Below, in pieces: positions 28,801 through 35,861 of a stretch of 64,000 nucleotides of DNA. A program made the position numbers and the translations under genes. Below the pieces are notes generated by a model. That model was given only the letters and a program-made list of their open reading frames with translations, was not told where the DNA came from and searched no databases. Positions within the stretch are counted from its first letter, which is position 1. The number at the start of each line of letters is the position of its first letter. The DNA comes from Mycolicibacterium parafortuitum (GTDB lineage: Bacteria > Actinomycetota > Actinomycetes > Mycobacteriales > Mycobacteriaceae), in contig NZ_MVID01000024.1 in the NCBI RefSeq assembly GCF_002086815.1, positions 1 through 64,000 on the forward strand. The letters are read 5' to 3'.

Positions 28801-28931
28801 CGCCGTACATCTTCCTGGGACCGGCGGACTACGTCTCGCATGAGGGGGACCGGCCGATGGCGGCCACGTGGCGGTTGCGGCATCCGATGCCGGCGGAGGT
28901 GTATCTGGGGGCGCGGGCCGCGGTGGCGTAG
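25845..28931 (+). CDS. PLD nuclease-SF2 helicase-DUF3427 protein
   Basis: A 1028-aa protein. Residues about 125-270 form a phospholipase-D-like nuclease domain with a single HxK signature (HAKAWLL, about 209) followed by GSSNLSHAAL. Residues about 310-660 are a DEAD/DEAH-type helicase with AATGTGKTVIA (about 336-346), IDEFHHAQA (about 432), LTATPERGDG and QQLGRGLR. The C-terminal 200 or so residues match DUF3427 (PAVNADAFLITLKKT, HHRERGSHILLFVRE). Proteins of this architecture occur in bacterial defence contexts. It is transcribed away from the two-helicase operon. No ribosome-binding site is visible; a leaderless start is likely. Confidence 0.88.
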   Translation: METGLYESVLTSRLHSALADTSGLHTELSTVDDAEQALVLARHLSPLIERQLRAARGAEERAHLVRKILAALGDPDVLEDAPYQDEPTKIRRLDAVTVDALGWVQPPRPATPLSDAALMTNARNEPTLAAELRAELGSADHVDLLCAFVKWHGLRLLERELTDLHERGVPLRVITTTYLGATDARALDALVNEFGAEVRITYDTNMTRLHAKAWLLRRNTGFHTAYVGSSNLSHAALVDGLEWNVRLSAVATPHLLEKFRTTFDSYWENREFETYRPDEDGARLRNALEIASGKKERDPLAITLSGLEVTPKPYQAELLEQLDAERTLHDRHRNLIVAATGTGKTVIAALDYRQLAREVHRRDLTLLFVAHRKEILTQSRRMYQEVLTDPTFGELLVGGEQPTKWRHVFASIQSLTADRLSTISLDHFDVVVIDEFHHAQAASYRRLLDHIEPVELLGLTATPERGDGIDVRAFFAGRVAAELRLWDALEQNLLCPFHYFGVYDGTDLERLQWRRGGYDLAGLSEVYTASDARTRIVLDQLRDKIADVGAMRALGFCVSVEHARYMADKFVAAGIPARAVVGLDDSAERREALAALSNRDINVLFTVDLFNEGLDIPLVDTVLFLRPTESATVFLQQLGRGLRLAPGKSVLTALDFVGHQRKEFRFDQRFRALTGLGRKRLEKEIEQGFPFLPSGSQIVLDEVAERIVLENVRQQVAPKKATLVSEIRAHPDDQLSSYLQESGRALEDILRTDRSWTTLCRDAGKLGPQPDPRESELVKRVKALAHVDDHRRAQAYRALLAGGAMTEQRLADMLFYSLFPKGGGFDSAAAGLDVLRGEEVAAEMRQVVDIAFDAAHRSTHALGDLIPELADVPLALHATYSREEILAGLGWVAQKRTPSTMREGVAWCPAVNADAFLITLKKTDTDYSPTTMYRDFALSPDLFHWESQSTTSAASPTGQRYIHHRERGSHILLFVREAKTNALGAAPYIFLGPADYVSHEGDRPMAATWRLRHPMPAEVYLGARAAVA

Positions 28932-29224
28932 CGGAAGAGAGATCAGGGGAGGGAAGCAGGGATCTGGGTTGATGTGGCTGCGCTACTCAATCGCTGTTCC
29001 GATTCAAAACGCTGATGACTGGCTTTGCGGATCGTGGCGGGACGGAGTGCGCCCCCGTTGGGCAGCCACGAGGTCTGACGTTGCGATGTCGTACTTGGGA
29101 TTGCAGGGGCGCGGCGCGCTTTTCGAGTTAATCAGGTATCGAGTGGCCCCCGACGCTTGTTGTCGGACGGCCCGCGCCGCGGTGGAGACACAAAGGTGCG
29201 CTGGGGTCATGCTGAGTCTGGTGC
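28932..29224. other. intergenic region, no gene supported
   Basis: A gap of 293 bp between two convergent genes. A 76-codon minus-strand frame exists but has no ribosome-binding site and no protein-like pattern. The stretch 28992-29027 resembles 48661-48696 in the same orientation (27 of 36 bases by eye, sharing AAACGCTGA). Confidence 0.5.
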
Positions 29225-29701
29225 TCATGGGCACTCGCCTACATGCACCAAATAGCAGTAAGGACAGACCTTTTCCGGCTTCTCTGGCTTCGAGGGATCG
29301 TTCGCGCCGAGGTGGACATGGCCGAGAGGGGTCAGCAGAATCTTGGGGTCCAGATCCCCCAACTTAGCCAACTTGGTTTTGATGTGTTGGGTCAGTTCAG
29401 GTGAGCGCCGGTAGTTCAGCAGTTCGCGATAAAGTCCAGCCTGACCCTCGGCATCAGAGGGAGCCGGTACAAGCTCGTCCGCGAGCGACAATCGCACCAA
29501 CCTGCGAACATTGGCAACGCTGTCGGCACTGATCGGTTCCCCTGCCTGGGAAGCCTCCTGCGCCATTTCGGCGTCGGTGAGTCCGCGCAGCATGCCAAGC
29601 AGCACCTTGGCATAGCGGGTGCGAGGGTGGTCGATCAGGATCTGTTGGATCTCTGCGCGAATCGAATCAATAGGGCATTCGCCAGTGGGGACCATGACCA
29701 A
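29225..29701 (-). CDS. HTH protein with C-terminal CPYC zinc motif
   Basis: A 158-aa protein of no recognised family. Residues about 28-75 read like a LuxR/sigma-type helix-turn-helix (VLLGMLRGLTDAEMAQEA, SADSVANVRRLVRLSL). The C-terminus is CPYC followed by LVHVGEC, a plausible metal-binding hook. It starts at a TTG (29701) with GGAGG ten bases upstream; an ATG at 29695 is the alternative. It follows the protease gene on the same strand after 98 bp and is probably the last gene of the long minus-strand operon. It may be a regulator of that operon or a DNA-binding specificity factor; this is inference. Confidence 0.65.
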   Translation of the reverse strand: MVMVPTGECPIDSIRAEIQQILIDHPRTRYAKVLLGMLRGLTDAEMAQEASQAGEPISADSVANVRRLVRLSLADELVPAPSDAEGQAGLYRELLNYRRSPELTQHIKTKLAKLGDLDPKILLTPLGHVHLGANDPSKPEKPEKVCPYCYLVHVGECP

Positions 29702-29722
29702 CTGTTACACACCTCCGACTTA

Positions 29723-29747
29723 TTCGAAGTGGGATGGAACGTTCGAA
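29723..29747. promoter_or_regulatory. paired TTCGAA half-sites upstream of the HTH gene
   Basis: Two TTCGAA palindromes (29723-29728 and 29742-29747) have centres 19 bp apart, about two helical turns, and lie 22-46 bp upstream of the HTH gene start. The second is within the longer palindrome ACGTTCGAACGT. The spacing does not fit the mycobacterial SOS box. A binding site for the adjacent HTH protein is possible. Confidence 0.3.
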
Positions 29748-29799
29748 CGTGCCGGCACGGGATCCTGCCTTCTATGAGACCGATGATCCTTGTCTTCGG

Positions 29800-30714
29800 T
29801 CAGCCCAAAGTTCGCACGCTGCGGGGCCGGCATTCGATCGACACCTCGTGATCATCGCGCAGCACGACGACCGTGACTTTTCGGTTGGCGACATCGCGCC
29901 GCAATGCGCGCAGGAGGTCGTTCTGGGAGCGGATGTCCCGATCGCCGACAGCGACTATGACGTCACCGGGTTCGAAGGGGCCTGCCGAATTGCTGCGAAC
30001 AGAGGTCACCACGAGTGCATGGCCACCGGGCGCGCGATCAACGACCCGGCGAGCGACGCTCACTCCGAGCGACGCACGTTCAACCGCCCCGTAGGTGATA
30101 AGTTCATGGACGACCTCGGCGACGGTGTCGGCAGGGACCGCAAAGCCGATGCCGTCCGCCTCGGGTATGGCCGCCGTATTCACGCCTATAACTTGGCCAT
30201 CGACATTCACCAATGGGCCGCCGGAGTTCCCCGGGTTGATCGCCGCATCCGTCTGGATGACATCGAAGATCGCCTGCTTGTCGCCGGTGGGGAGGCTTCG
30301 CTTCAAACCGCTTACGATATCGATGCTGATGCTCTCTGGGAACTCACCGAGTGGGCTGCCGAATGCGAAGCAGAGTTCGCCAAGCCGTGCCCTCAGGGGT
30401 GAAATCATCAGTGGCTCAGCAGATTGCGGGTCTACGCGAAGGACCGCCAGATCGGTCAGCGGGTCGCGCCCGACAACCCGCGCCTCAGTCTGGTGTGCGG
30501 TGGGAAGCTGAACGTGGATGGGCTCGACCAGGTCTTGCACCACGTGATGGTTCGTGACAAGGTGTTCGGCGTCGTAGAGGAACGCCGACCCGCCGCCTTC
30601 CTCGAAGTCCTGGGTCTGTCCCTTGACGATGGCGGTCGAAAGCACTACCCGCTCAGCCAGTTCGATGATCTCGTCGCTGAACTGCCGAAGCAATCTCCGC
30701 GACGTGTTAGACAT
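29800..30714 (-). CDS. cytosolic HtrA-like serine protease (trypsin + PDZ)
   Basis: A 304-aa trypsin-fold protease with the full catalytic triad: His57 in VTNHHVVQ, Asp88 in DPLTDLAVLRV, and Ser164 in NPGNSGGPLVN. Residues about 205-300 form a PDZ domain (LGVSVA, FEPGDVIVAVGDRDI). The chosen ATG at 30714 overlaps the stop of the YbjN-like gene by 8 bp (ATGTCTAA), so translation is coupled. From this start there is no signal peptide or transmembrane anchor, unlike mycobacterial HtrA and PepD, so the protein should be cytosolic. Context in a defence-like operon suggests proteolysis of an intracellular partner or a suicide effector; this is not proven. The IS insertion upstream probably reduces its expression. 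Confidence 0.87.
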   Translation of the reverse strand: MSNTSRRLLRQFSDEIIELAERVVLSTAIVKGQTQDFEEGGGSAFLYDAEHLVTNHHVVQDLVEPIHVQLPTAHQTEARVVGRDPLTDLAVLRVDPQSAEPLMISPLRARLGELCFAFGSPLGEFPESISIDIVSGLKRSLPTGDKQAIFDVIQTDAAINPGNSGGPLVNVDGQVIGVNTAAIPEADGIGFAVPADTVAEVVHELITYGAVERASLGVSVARRVVDRAPGGHALVVTSVRSNSAGPFEPGDVIVAVGDRDIRSQNDLLRALRRDVANRKVTVVVLRDDHEVSIECRPRSVRTLG

Positions 30715-30994
30715 CGAACTCGTCGCCTTCATCATCGTCGAGCATAGTTTTGCCACCGAATCGCTTCTGAAGAAGACTGTCGTAGTGGTCCGCCCGGTCG
30801 GCCACAAGCTCGATGGTGGCCAACAACTGCTCGGAAGAGAGTCCATCGAAGATGTACAACTCCGCGGTCAGCACGATCTGAGCGTTGTCCGGATCGACGT
30901 ATGCCTTGGCGAACGGCGTATTGCGATTGATGGTATTTACTGCGGCGAACACCTCGGGTCGCATCGTGAAGTCCTCTAGCAGTGGCGAGAAGAT

Positions 30995-31020
30995 GGGACT
31001 GCCCCGAGTTCAGTTGACTC
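30995..31020. repeat. IS3 left terminal inverted repeat
   Basis: Begins GGGACTGCCCC and ends GTTGACTC. It matches the reverse complement of 32236-32261 at 23 of 26 positions. It lies next to the 3' end of orfB. Confidence 0.9.
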
Positions 31021-31034
31021 GTGGGGTGTGAATT

Positions 31035-31901
31035 TCAGGCCGCGGTTGCGGCTGGGGTGTGGAGCAGTTCGAACTCTATCGGGGTGAGCTTGCCGAGGGC
31101 GCGTTGGCGGCGGCGTCGGTGGTAGGTGCGCTCGATCCAGGTGACAATTGCCAGTCGCAGTTCGGCTCGGGTGGACCACCGTTGCCGGTCGAGAACGTTA
31201 CGTTGCAATAGCGCGAAGAAAGACTCCATGGCGGCGTTATCTCCACATGCCCCGACGCGGCCCATGGAGCCTCGTAAACCGTTGTGCGACAGTATGTGTA
31301 CGAATTTCCGTGACCGAAATTGGCTGCCACGGTCGGAGTGCACGATCGTCGCGACGGGCGAGCGGACGCTGACGGCGTGCCGCAGGGCGGCTACGGCCAG
31401 GGACGCCTTCATCCGCGAATCAATCGAGTAGCCGACGATTCTGTTGGAGTACACGTCCTTGATGGCGCAGAGGTAGAGCTTGCCTTCATCGGTGCGGTGC
31501 TCGGTGATGTCGGTTAACCAGATCTCGTTGGCGGTCCGGGCAGAGAATTGGCGGCCAACGAGGTCGTCGTGCACCGGGGGTCCGGCCTTCCTGTTCAGTC
31601 CGCGTTTCTTGGCGAAGACCGACCAGATGCGTTCTTGCGAACATAGTCGAGCCACTCGATTCTCGCCGGCGATGATCCCGCGTGCGGGGAGTTCATCGGC
31701 GATGAAGCGGTAGCCGAAGGCGGGGTCGTCGGCGTGGATGGCGAGGGCGGCGTTGATGAGATGTGCATCGTCCCAGTCGCGTTGTGTCACTGGGGCTTTG
31801 CGCCACTTGTAGAACGCTTGGGTGGAGAATCCAAGAACCCGGCAGGTCACCGTGACGGGGACACCGTCTGCGGCAAGATCAAGGACCAGCGGGTACATCA
31901 T
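31035..31901 (-). CDS. IS3-family transposase OrfB
   Basis: A 288-aa integrase-core transposase (rve fold) that cuts and joins element ends. The DD(35)E triad is visible: Asp131 in WLTDITEH, Asp190 in VHSDRGSQ and Glu226 in NAAMESFF. An HTH_21-like N-terminal region precedes it, and LGKLTPIEFE is the usual C-terminal signature. Its ATG overlaps the orfA stop (ATGA). In IS3 elements the two frames are commonly joined by -1 frameshifting to make OrfAB; here coupling by re-initiation is equally possible. Confidence 0.95.
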   Translation of the reverse strand: MMYPLVLDLAADGVPVTVTCRVLGFSTQAFYKWRKAPVTQRDWDDAHLINAALAIHADDPAFGYRFIADELPARGIIAGENRVARLCSQERIWSVFAKKRGLNRKAGPPVHDDLVGRQFSARTANEIWLTDITEHRTDEGKLYLCAIKDVYSNRIVGYSIDSRMKASLAVAALRHAVSVRSPVATIVHSDRGSQFRSRKFVHILSHNGLRGSMGRVGACGDNAAMESFFALLQRNVLDRQRWSTRAELRLAIVTWIERTYHRRRRQRALGKLTPIEFELLHTPAATAA

Positions 31902-32194
31902 TTTGGGTTGACGTCCCGGGACAAGTAGCCGACGGCACGGCGCATGATCTCGGCTTCTTGCTCGAGGAGCTTGATCCGTTTGCGCGCTTCACGCAGCTCG
32001 GCAGACACGTCACCCGCGGTCGCGGTTACTCCTGTTCGGTCGATACCGTCTTCGCGGTCGGCGATCTTGAGCCAGCGATGCAGGCAGGCCTCGGAGATGC
32101 CGAAGTCCTTCGCGATCTGACGGAGCGGCGCTTCGCCCTTGCGGGCTACAGCGATCACGTCAGCGCGGAACTCGGCGGGAAATGCTTTCGGCAC
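31898..32194 (-). CDS. IS3-family transposase OrfA
   Basis: A 98-aa protein with a helix-turn-helix of the transposase-8 type (LRQIAKDFGISEACLHRWLK, residues about 24-43) followed by a leucine-zipper-like coiled coil (ELREARKRIKLLEQEAEIM). It recognises the element ends and partners OrfB. The start is an ATG at 32194, about 42 bp inside the right inverted repeat. Complete and apparently functional. Confidence 0.93.
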   Translation of the reverse strand: MPKAFPAEFRADVIAVARKGEAPLRQIAKDFGISEACLHRWLKIADREDGIDRTGVTATAGDVSAELREARKRIKLLEQEAEIMRRAVGYLSRDVNPK

Positions 32195-32235
32195 GGAATT
32201 GATCCTTCCAGCAAGGACGAATCCTCACAGGTCAG

Positions 32236-32261
32236 GAGTCAACCAAACTGGGGGCAGTCCC
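32236..32261. repeat. IS3 right terminal inverted repeat
   Basis: Reads inward from 32261 as GGGACTGCCCC on the minus strand and matches the left repeat at 23 of 26 positions; the mismatches are at positions 12, 17 and 18. GAT at 32262-32264 is the target-site duplicate. Confidence 0.9.
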
Positions 32262-32525
32262 GATCTCTATGCGCGGTGGATCGTCATCCGCAGTGTGTAC
32301 GTACACGACTGCGCTTCCATTCGGGATGGGGATGTCGCCGTCCTCGTCACGCTCGATCGCGTCAACCTTGAACTCTCTCTTGAGTGTGTCCTCAAGCCAC
32401 TTGTCGAGTTCGCCTGCGCGGCCTTCGCCGCCCGACCCGAATATCCGGCCCAGTAGTGGTGTCGACTGTATTCGTGGTGCGAATCTGGACAACTCACCAT
32501 CTCCGTTCTGCGAGATTGCCAGTAG

Positions 32526-35500
32526 TCATTCTTTCTCAAACCCCGACTGGTCGAACTTCAAGGTCTTCGCGTTCTCCGACACCGTGCGAATCCTGCCCTC
32601 ATCGAAACCTGTTGCGTCGACCGCTTCGATCTCGATCTTCACGACCAGGTTGATGCCCTGTTCCCTAAGATTGGCGATCACCTCGTCGGCGATGTTCTTG
32701 AAGTCCATCGCAATCTTGTCGGAACTGAGCGTCTTCACTCCGTAGAACCGAGTGAATGCGATATCGATTGGGCTGGGCTCTGGGCCAGTGCCTGGTACCG
32801 GCTCCGGGCCTGGACCGGGGACAGGAGGAGGCTCGGCTGGTGTTTTCTCATGTTTACGCTGATGGATCGCGACATCGGGACGCACCAAGAGCAGCGAGTC
32901 CGCCGGGCTAGGAGCTGAATTGGCGTCGCCGGGAATCCACAGTCCGATGTACCGGCCGGTGGTAGCGTCGATCCCGGTAGCCAGGGCGAAGGCATCGGTC
33001 TCCCAAATCATCGGAAGGTCGAGCACACCCTCCTCCAGAACGCGCCGGTCCCGCAGGCGCGGCATGTAGGGATACTGGCAGTACAGTCCCCACAGCGCGC
33101 CGAGGGCGACGTGTCCGTCCTTCCAGATCTGCGGCACCTTGTTGATGGCGAGACGGATCGTCACCGCAGCTTGGCGCACGGACAGGTCGCCGTCGTTGCC
33201 GAGTCGGCGGGAGACTCGTTCGGCCAACGACTCCGACTGGCCCTCGACCTTCGTTTCTCGTACGACGAAGGGAGCACTCGCATCGGGCTGGGACGGGACC
33301 AATGCCCAAGTGAACGTCTGCAGCAGACGCGACTTCACCGTCTGGTCGGCTTGCGCCTGCCGAGTGGACGCTTGATTCTTTTGGTTCTGGGTGAGATCCA
33401 GATCGGCCTCGTTGGCCAGCACATGTGACCAGCCGAGGTAGTCACGCGTAGCGGCGTCGAGTTCCTCGAGCCGCGCTTCGTCGGCTGCCAAGAACACCAG
33501 CATGTTGCGGTTGGTTCGGTTGGCAGTGCCACGCTGCTCGGTTGCCTTCTGGGCGAACGCTTTGGCAGCTGAGTCCGATCCGCGTTTGTGTGCAACCTTT
33601 GGGTGCAAGATGACCAGTCGGGCTTCGTCGGTGTCGGGGATGTCCGCGTTCGATTCGGGGCACACGTGCACACCTGTGAAGTCGCCGCGAGTCTTCGCCT
33701 GTCCCTGCAGCCGGCGGACGATCTCGGCCCAGACATCTTCCTTGTGTAGTCGCTCCGCCTGGTCCTTAGCGGTGCGGGTGATGTTGGCCTGCAGGTCATA
33801 CCAGTACTTGCCGGAACCGGAGTAAAAGTACGTGGCCCGGTCGCCAAGCTGGGTCAGCGCGGAATGAAAGTTCCCAAGAACATCACCAGGGACCGCTGTG
33901 CCCAGGAAGACCCGCTGGGTTTCGAGGCCCTTGTGGGCCGACCCGATGGTGGGTGCGGCGCCGAAGAATACCGTGCGGGCCAGCCGCTTGGTCAGTGATC
34001 GCTGACCGAAGACGGGCTTCTCCTTGTCGATCCGTGCAGGTTCGGAGCTCGGCCCGTCGACATCGGCGTCGATAATGGCTTTCCACGAATCCTGCAGGTA
34101 CTGGGTGAGTTCGGCGTTCACGTTGGCGGTGGCCAGCGGGATGGACCCAGGCATGATAAGCGGTGATGCGTCCTCGCCAGTCCACAGCGCGTGAATAACG
34201 GTGCTCATGAGCCGCAGGACGCCGCGGGTGCGCTGGAAGCGCTCCAGGGATGACCACTCTTCGTAGAGGCGGTCGAACAACTCCGGATGGATCGGATAGG
34301 TCCGTTTGATGCGGTCTTCGTAGGCGGCGTCGCGGGATTCGCGCGGGAAGTCGTCGGTGTACTTGCGGTACATGTCGACGTACGCGCGCGCGGTGGCGCC
34401 GATGGAGGCCAGTGCCGCACCGTCAGGTTGGACGAACAGGCGTTGCCGGACGATCTGATAGGCCTCGGCTGAGGACGCGGGTCGCCATTGTTCGGCGACG
34501 CGACGCACGACGTTCTGCAGTCGTTTGAGCGCTTCGAGGCCGTGCGCGCCGCCGACTTCTTCGGCGTTGCCGGCGACGATGTTGTCGGAGTCGTCCCCGG
34601 TTTCGGAAGCTGGGATGGAAATGACGAGCAGAACGCCGGAAGTGCCCTTTGCCGCCTCGGTGAGGGATTGCGCGAAGGTGAACTGGTCATCGAATGTGCC
34701 GCCGGCCAGGTCGTCGCGGCCGACGAGTGAGCGGGCGTACGCGACCCACTCGTCGATCAGGATGACGGCTGGGGAGTACTTCGCAAGCAATTCGTGCAGG
34801 GCCTCGCCGGGTGTGGTGCGGTCTGCGTCGGCCTTGGCGACCAGTGCGTAGGCCTCGGCGCCTCCAAGCTGCCAGGCGAGTTCGCCCCAGATGGTGTTGA
34901 CGTGGGTGCCGTCGTCCTTGGTCGTGCCGGCCGGGCTGAAGTGGTTGCCGACGATGGCGACCCGGTTGACCTTGGCACCGGTGTAGCCGTTCTTGGTCAG
35001 CAGTTCCTGTGTTTCCTGGGGGAACTGCCCGACGGGCAGTCCTGCGGCGACGTGCCACAGTGCGAGCATCGAATGTGTCTTGCCGCCACCGAAGTTGGTC
35101 TGCAGGTTGATAACTGGGGGTGCGTTGTCGTCGGCGGAGAGTCGGCGGACTGCGCGGCCGACGAGGTCGGTCAGGCCTTCGGTGAGGTAGGTGCGGCGAA
35201 AAAACTCAACCGCGTCGGCGTAGCCGGAATCTTGTTCACCGCCGAAGGCCACCTTGTAGAGGTCGGCGGCGAATTCGGAGGCGGCGAAGTTGCCGGTGGC
35301 GACATCGTGGTGGGGTGGCAGCACTTCGCGCCAGGGTTTGAGGCCGGCGGCCTCAGGGTTATCGACGGCAGCTTTGAGTGTCTTTTTGTCATCTTTGTCG
35401 GCGGTCACCCGGCGAAGGTTCAGGCGGATGGCGTGAACCTCGTCGGCTTCCTTGGCAGCGCCGATGAGCTTGAGCAGACGCTCGCCGGTGTCCAACGCGC

Positions 35501-35861
35501 GATAGGCGTCATCATCGCTGAAGGTGCCGTTGTGGGCCCAGTTGTTGCGGACTTCGCGCAGTTCGATCGCGAAGGATTCGCCGGCTTTTCCGAGAGTCTT
35601 GCTGAATGGGTACCACCCCTGCTTGAACCCGTTAGTGATGTTCGATTCGGTGAGGATGCGGAATTGGACCTGCGGATCGAGCGGGTTGTAGGTCTTGTCC
35701 GACGGCGCACCCTTTTTCCCGTCCTTGAGTTGAACCAGTTGCGTCCAGGCAGCTCCCAGCGCAGGATCGCCTTGGCCAATGACGGAGGCGATGAAGTCAT
35801 CGAGCGGGGGTGCCATCGTCTGGAACATGCGGTCGATGCGGTCGCGGTTGCTCAGCGCCAT
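32526..35861 (-). CDS. DUF499 ATPase with N-terminal Swt1-like HEPN domain
   Basis: A 1111-aa protein. Residues 1-140 resemble the Swt1-like HEPN domain and carry RNNWAH (Arg105-His110), which fits the Rx4-6H signature of HEPN ribonucleases. Residues about 200-900 form the DUF499 P-loop ATPase: NFGGGKTHSML (Walker A about 257-263), AVILIDEWVAYA (Walker B about 364), and VISIPASE downstream. A proline-rich linker (PPPVPGPGPEP) leads to a small C-terminal domain. The ATG overlaps the stop of the DUF262 gene by one base (TGATG). DUF499 proteins occur with DUF1156 methyltransferases in anti-phage loci; the ATPase may power target recognition while the HEPN domain cuts RNA, which is inference. Confidence 0.85.
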   Translation of the reverse strand: MALSNRDRIDRMFQTMAPPLDDFIASVIGQGDPALGAAWTQLVQLKDGKKGAPSDKTYNPLDPQVQFRILTESNITNGFKQGWYPFSKTLGKAGESFAIELREVRNNWAHNGTFSDDDAYRALDTGERLLKLIGAAKEADEVHAIRLNLRRVTADKDDKKTLKAAVDNPEAAGLKPWREVLPPHHDVATGNFAASEFAADLYKVAFGGEQDSGYADAVEFFRRTYLTEGLTDLVGRAVRRLSADDNAPPVINLQTNFGGGKTHSMLALWHVAAGLPVGQFPQETQELLTKNGYTGAKVNRVAIVGNHFSPAGTTKDDGTHVNTIWGELAWQLGGAEAYALVAKADADRTTPGEALHELLAKYSPAVILIDEWVAYARSLVGRDDLAGGTFDDQFTFAQSLTEAAKGTSGVLLVISIPASETGDDSDNIVAGNAEEVGGAHGLEALKRLQNVVRRVAEQWRPASSAEAYQIVRQRLFVQPDGAALASIGATARAYVDMYRKYTDDFPRESRDAAYEDRIKRTYPIHPELFDRLYEEWSSLERFQRTRGVLRLMSTVIHALWTGEDASPLIMPGSIPLATANVNAELTQYLQDSWKAIIDADVDGPSSEPARIDKEKPVFGQRSLTKRLARTVFFGAAPTIGSAHKGLETQRVFLGTAVPGDVLGNFHSALTQLGDRATYFYSGSGKYWYDLQANITRTAKDQAERLHKEDVWAEIVRRLQGQAKTRGDFTGVHVCPESNADIPDTDEARLVILHPKVAHKRGSDSAAKAFAQKATEQRGTANRTNRNMLVFLAADEARLEELDAATRDYLGWSHVLANEADLDLTQNQKNQASTRQAQADQTVKSRLLQTFTWALVPSQPDASAPFVVRETKVEGQSESLAERVSRRLGNDGDLSVRQAAVTIRLAINKVPQIWKDGHVALGALWGLYCQYPYMPRLRDRRVLEEGVLDLPMIWETDAFALATGIDATTGRYIGLWIPGDANSAPSPADSLLLVRPDVAIHQRKHEKTPAEPPPVPGPGPEPVPGTGPEPSPIDIAFTRFYGVKTLSSDKIAMDFKNIADEVIANLREQGINLVVKIEIEAVDATGFDEGRIRTVSENAKTLKFDQSGFEKE

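Larger units (their letters stand above)
30995..32261 (-). mobile_element. complete IS3-family insertion sequence (1267 bp)
   Basis: The element carries orfA and orfB overlapping by 4 bp and is bounded by 26-bp imperfect inverted repeats. It is flanked by GAT on both sides (30992-30994 and 32262-32264), a 3-bp target duplication typical of IS3 elements. It is intact and inserted in the same orientation as the host operon. OrfB is related to, but clearly different from, the transposase remnant at 13.3-13.85 kb, so the two are separate arrivals. Confidence 0.93.
30707..32492 (-). pseudogene. YbjN-like chaperone gene split by an IS3 element
   Basis: The two halves are 32262-32492 (77 codons, to RIEI) and 30707-30991 (94 codons, from FSPLLEDF). 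Deleting the IS and one copy of GAT joins them in frame into a 171-residue protein ending LLDDDEGDEFDV. The fold pattern (PRIEIFSPLL, an Asn-rich NTINRNTPF, an amphipathic final helix) resembles YbjN/type III secretion chaperone-like proteins, which bind peptides of partner proteins. The likely start is a TTG at 32492 with GGAG eight bases upstream, 33 bp after the DUF499 gene. The 3' half alone begins with an ATG at 30964 (85 aa) and could still be made if a promoter exists in the IS. Confidence 0.85.

Noticed and set aside
29004..29234. 76-codon minus-strand frame in the gap after the PLD-helicase gene
   Set aside because: No ribosome-binding site, no protein-like pattern and overlap with the imperfect repeat.
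29736..29752. SOS (LexA) box at GAACGTTCGAACGT
   Set aside because: The half-sites are not separated by the four-base spacer of the mycobacterial TCGAAC-N4-GTTCGA box.
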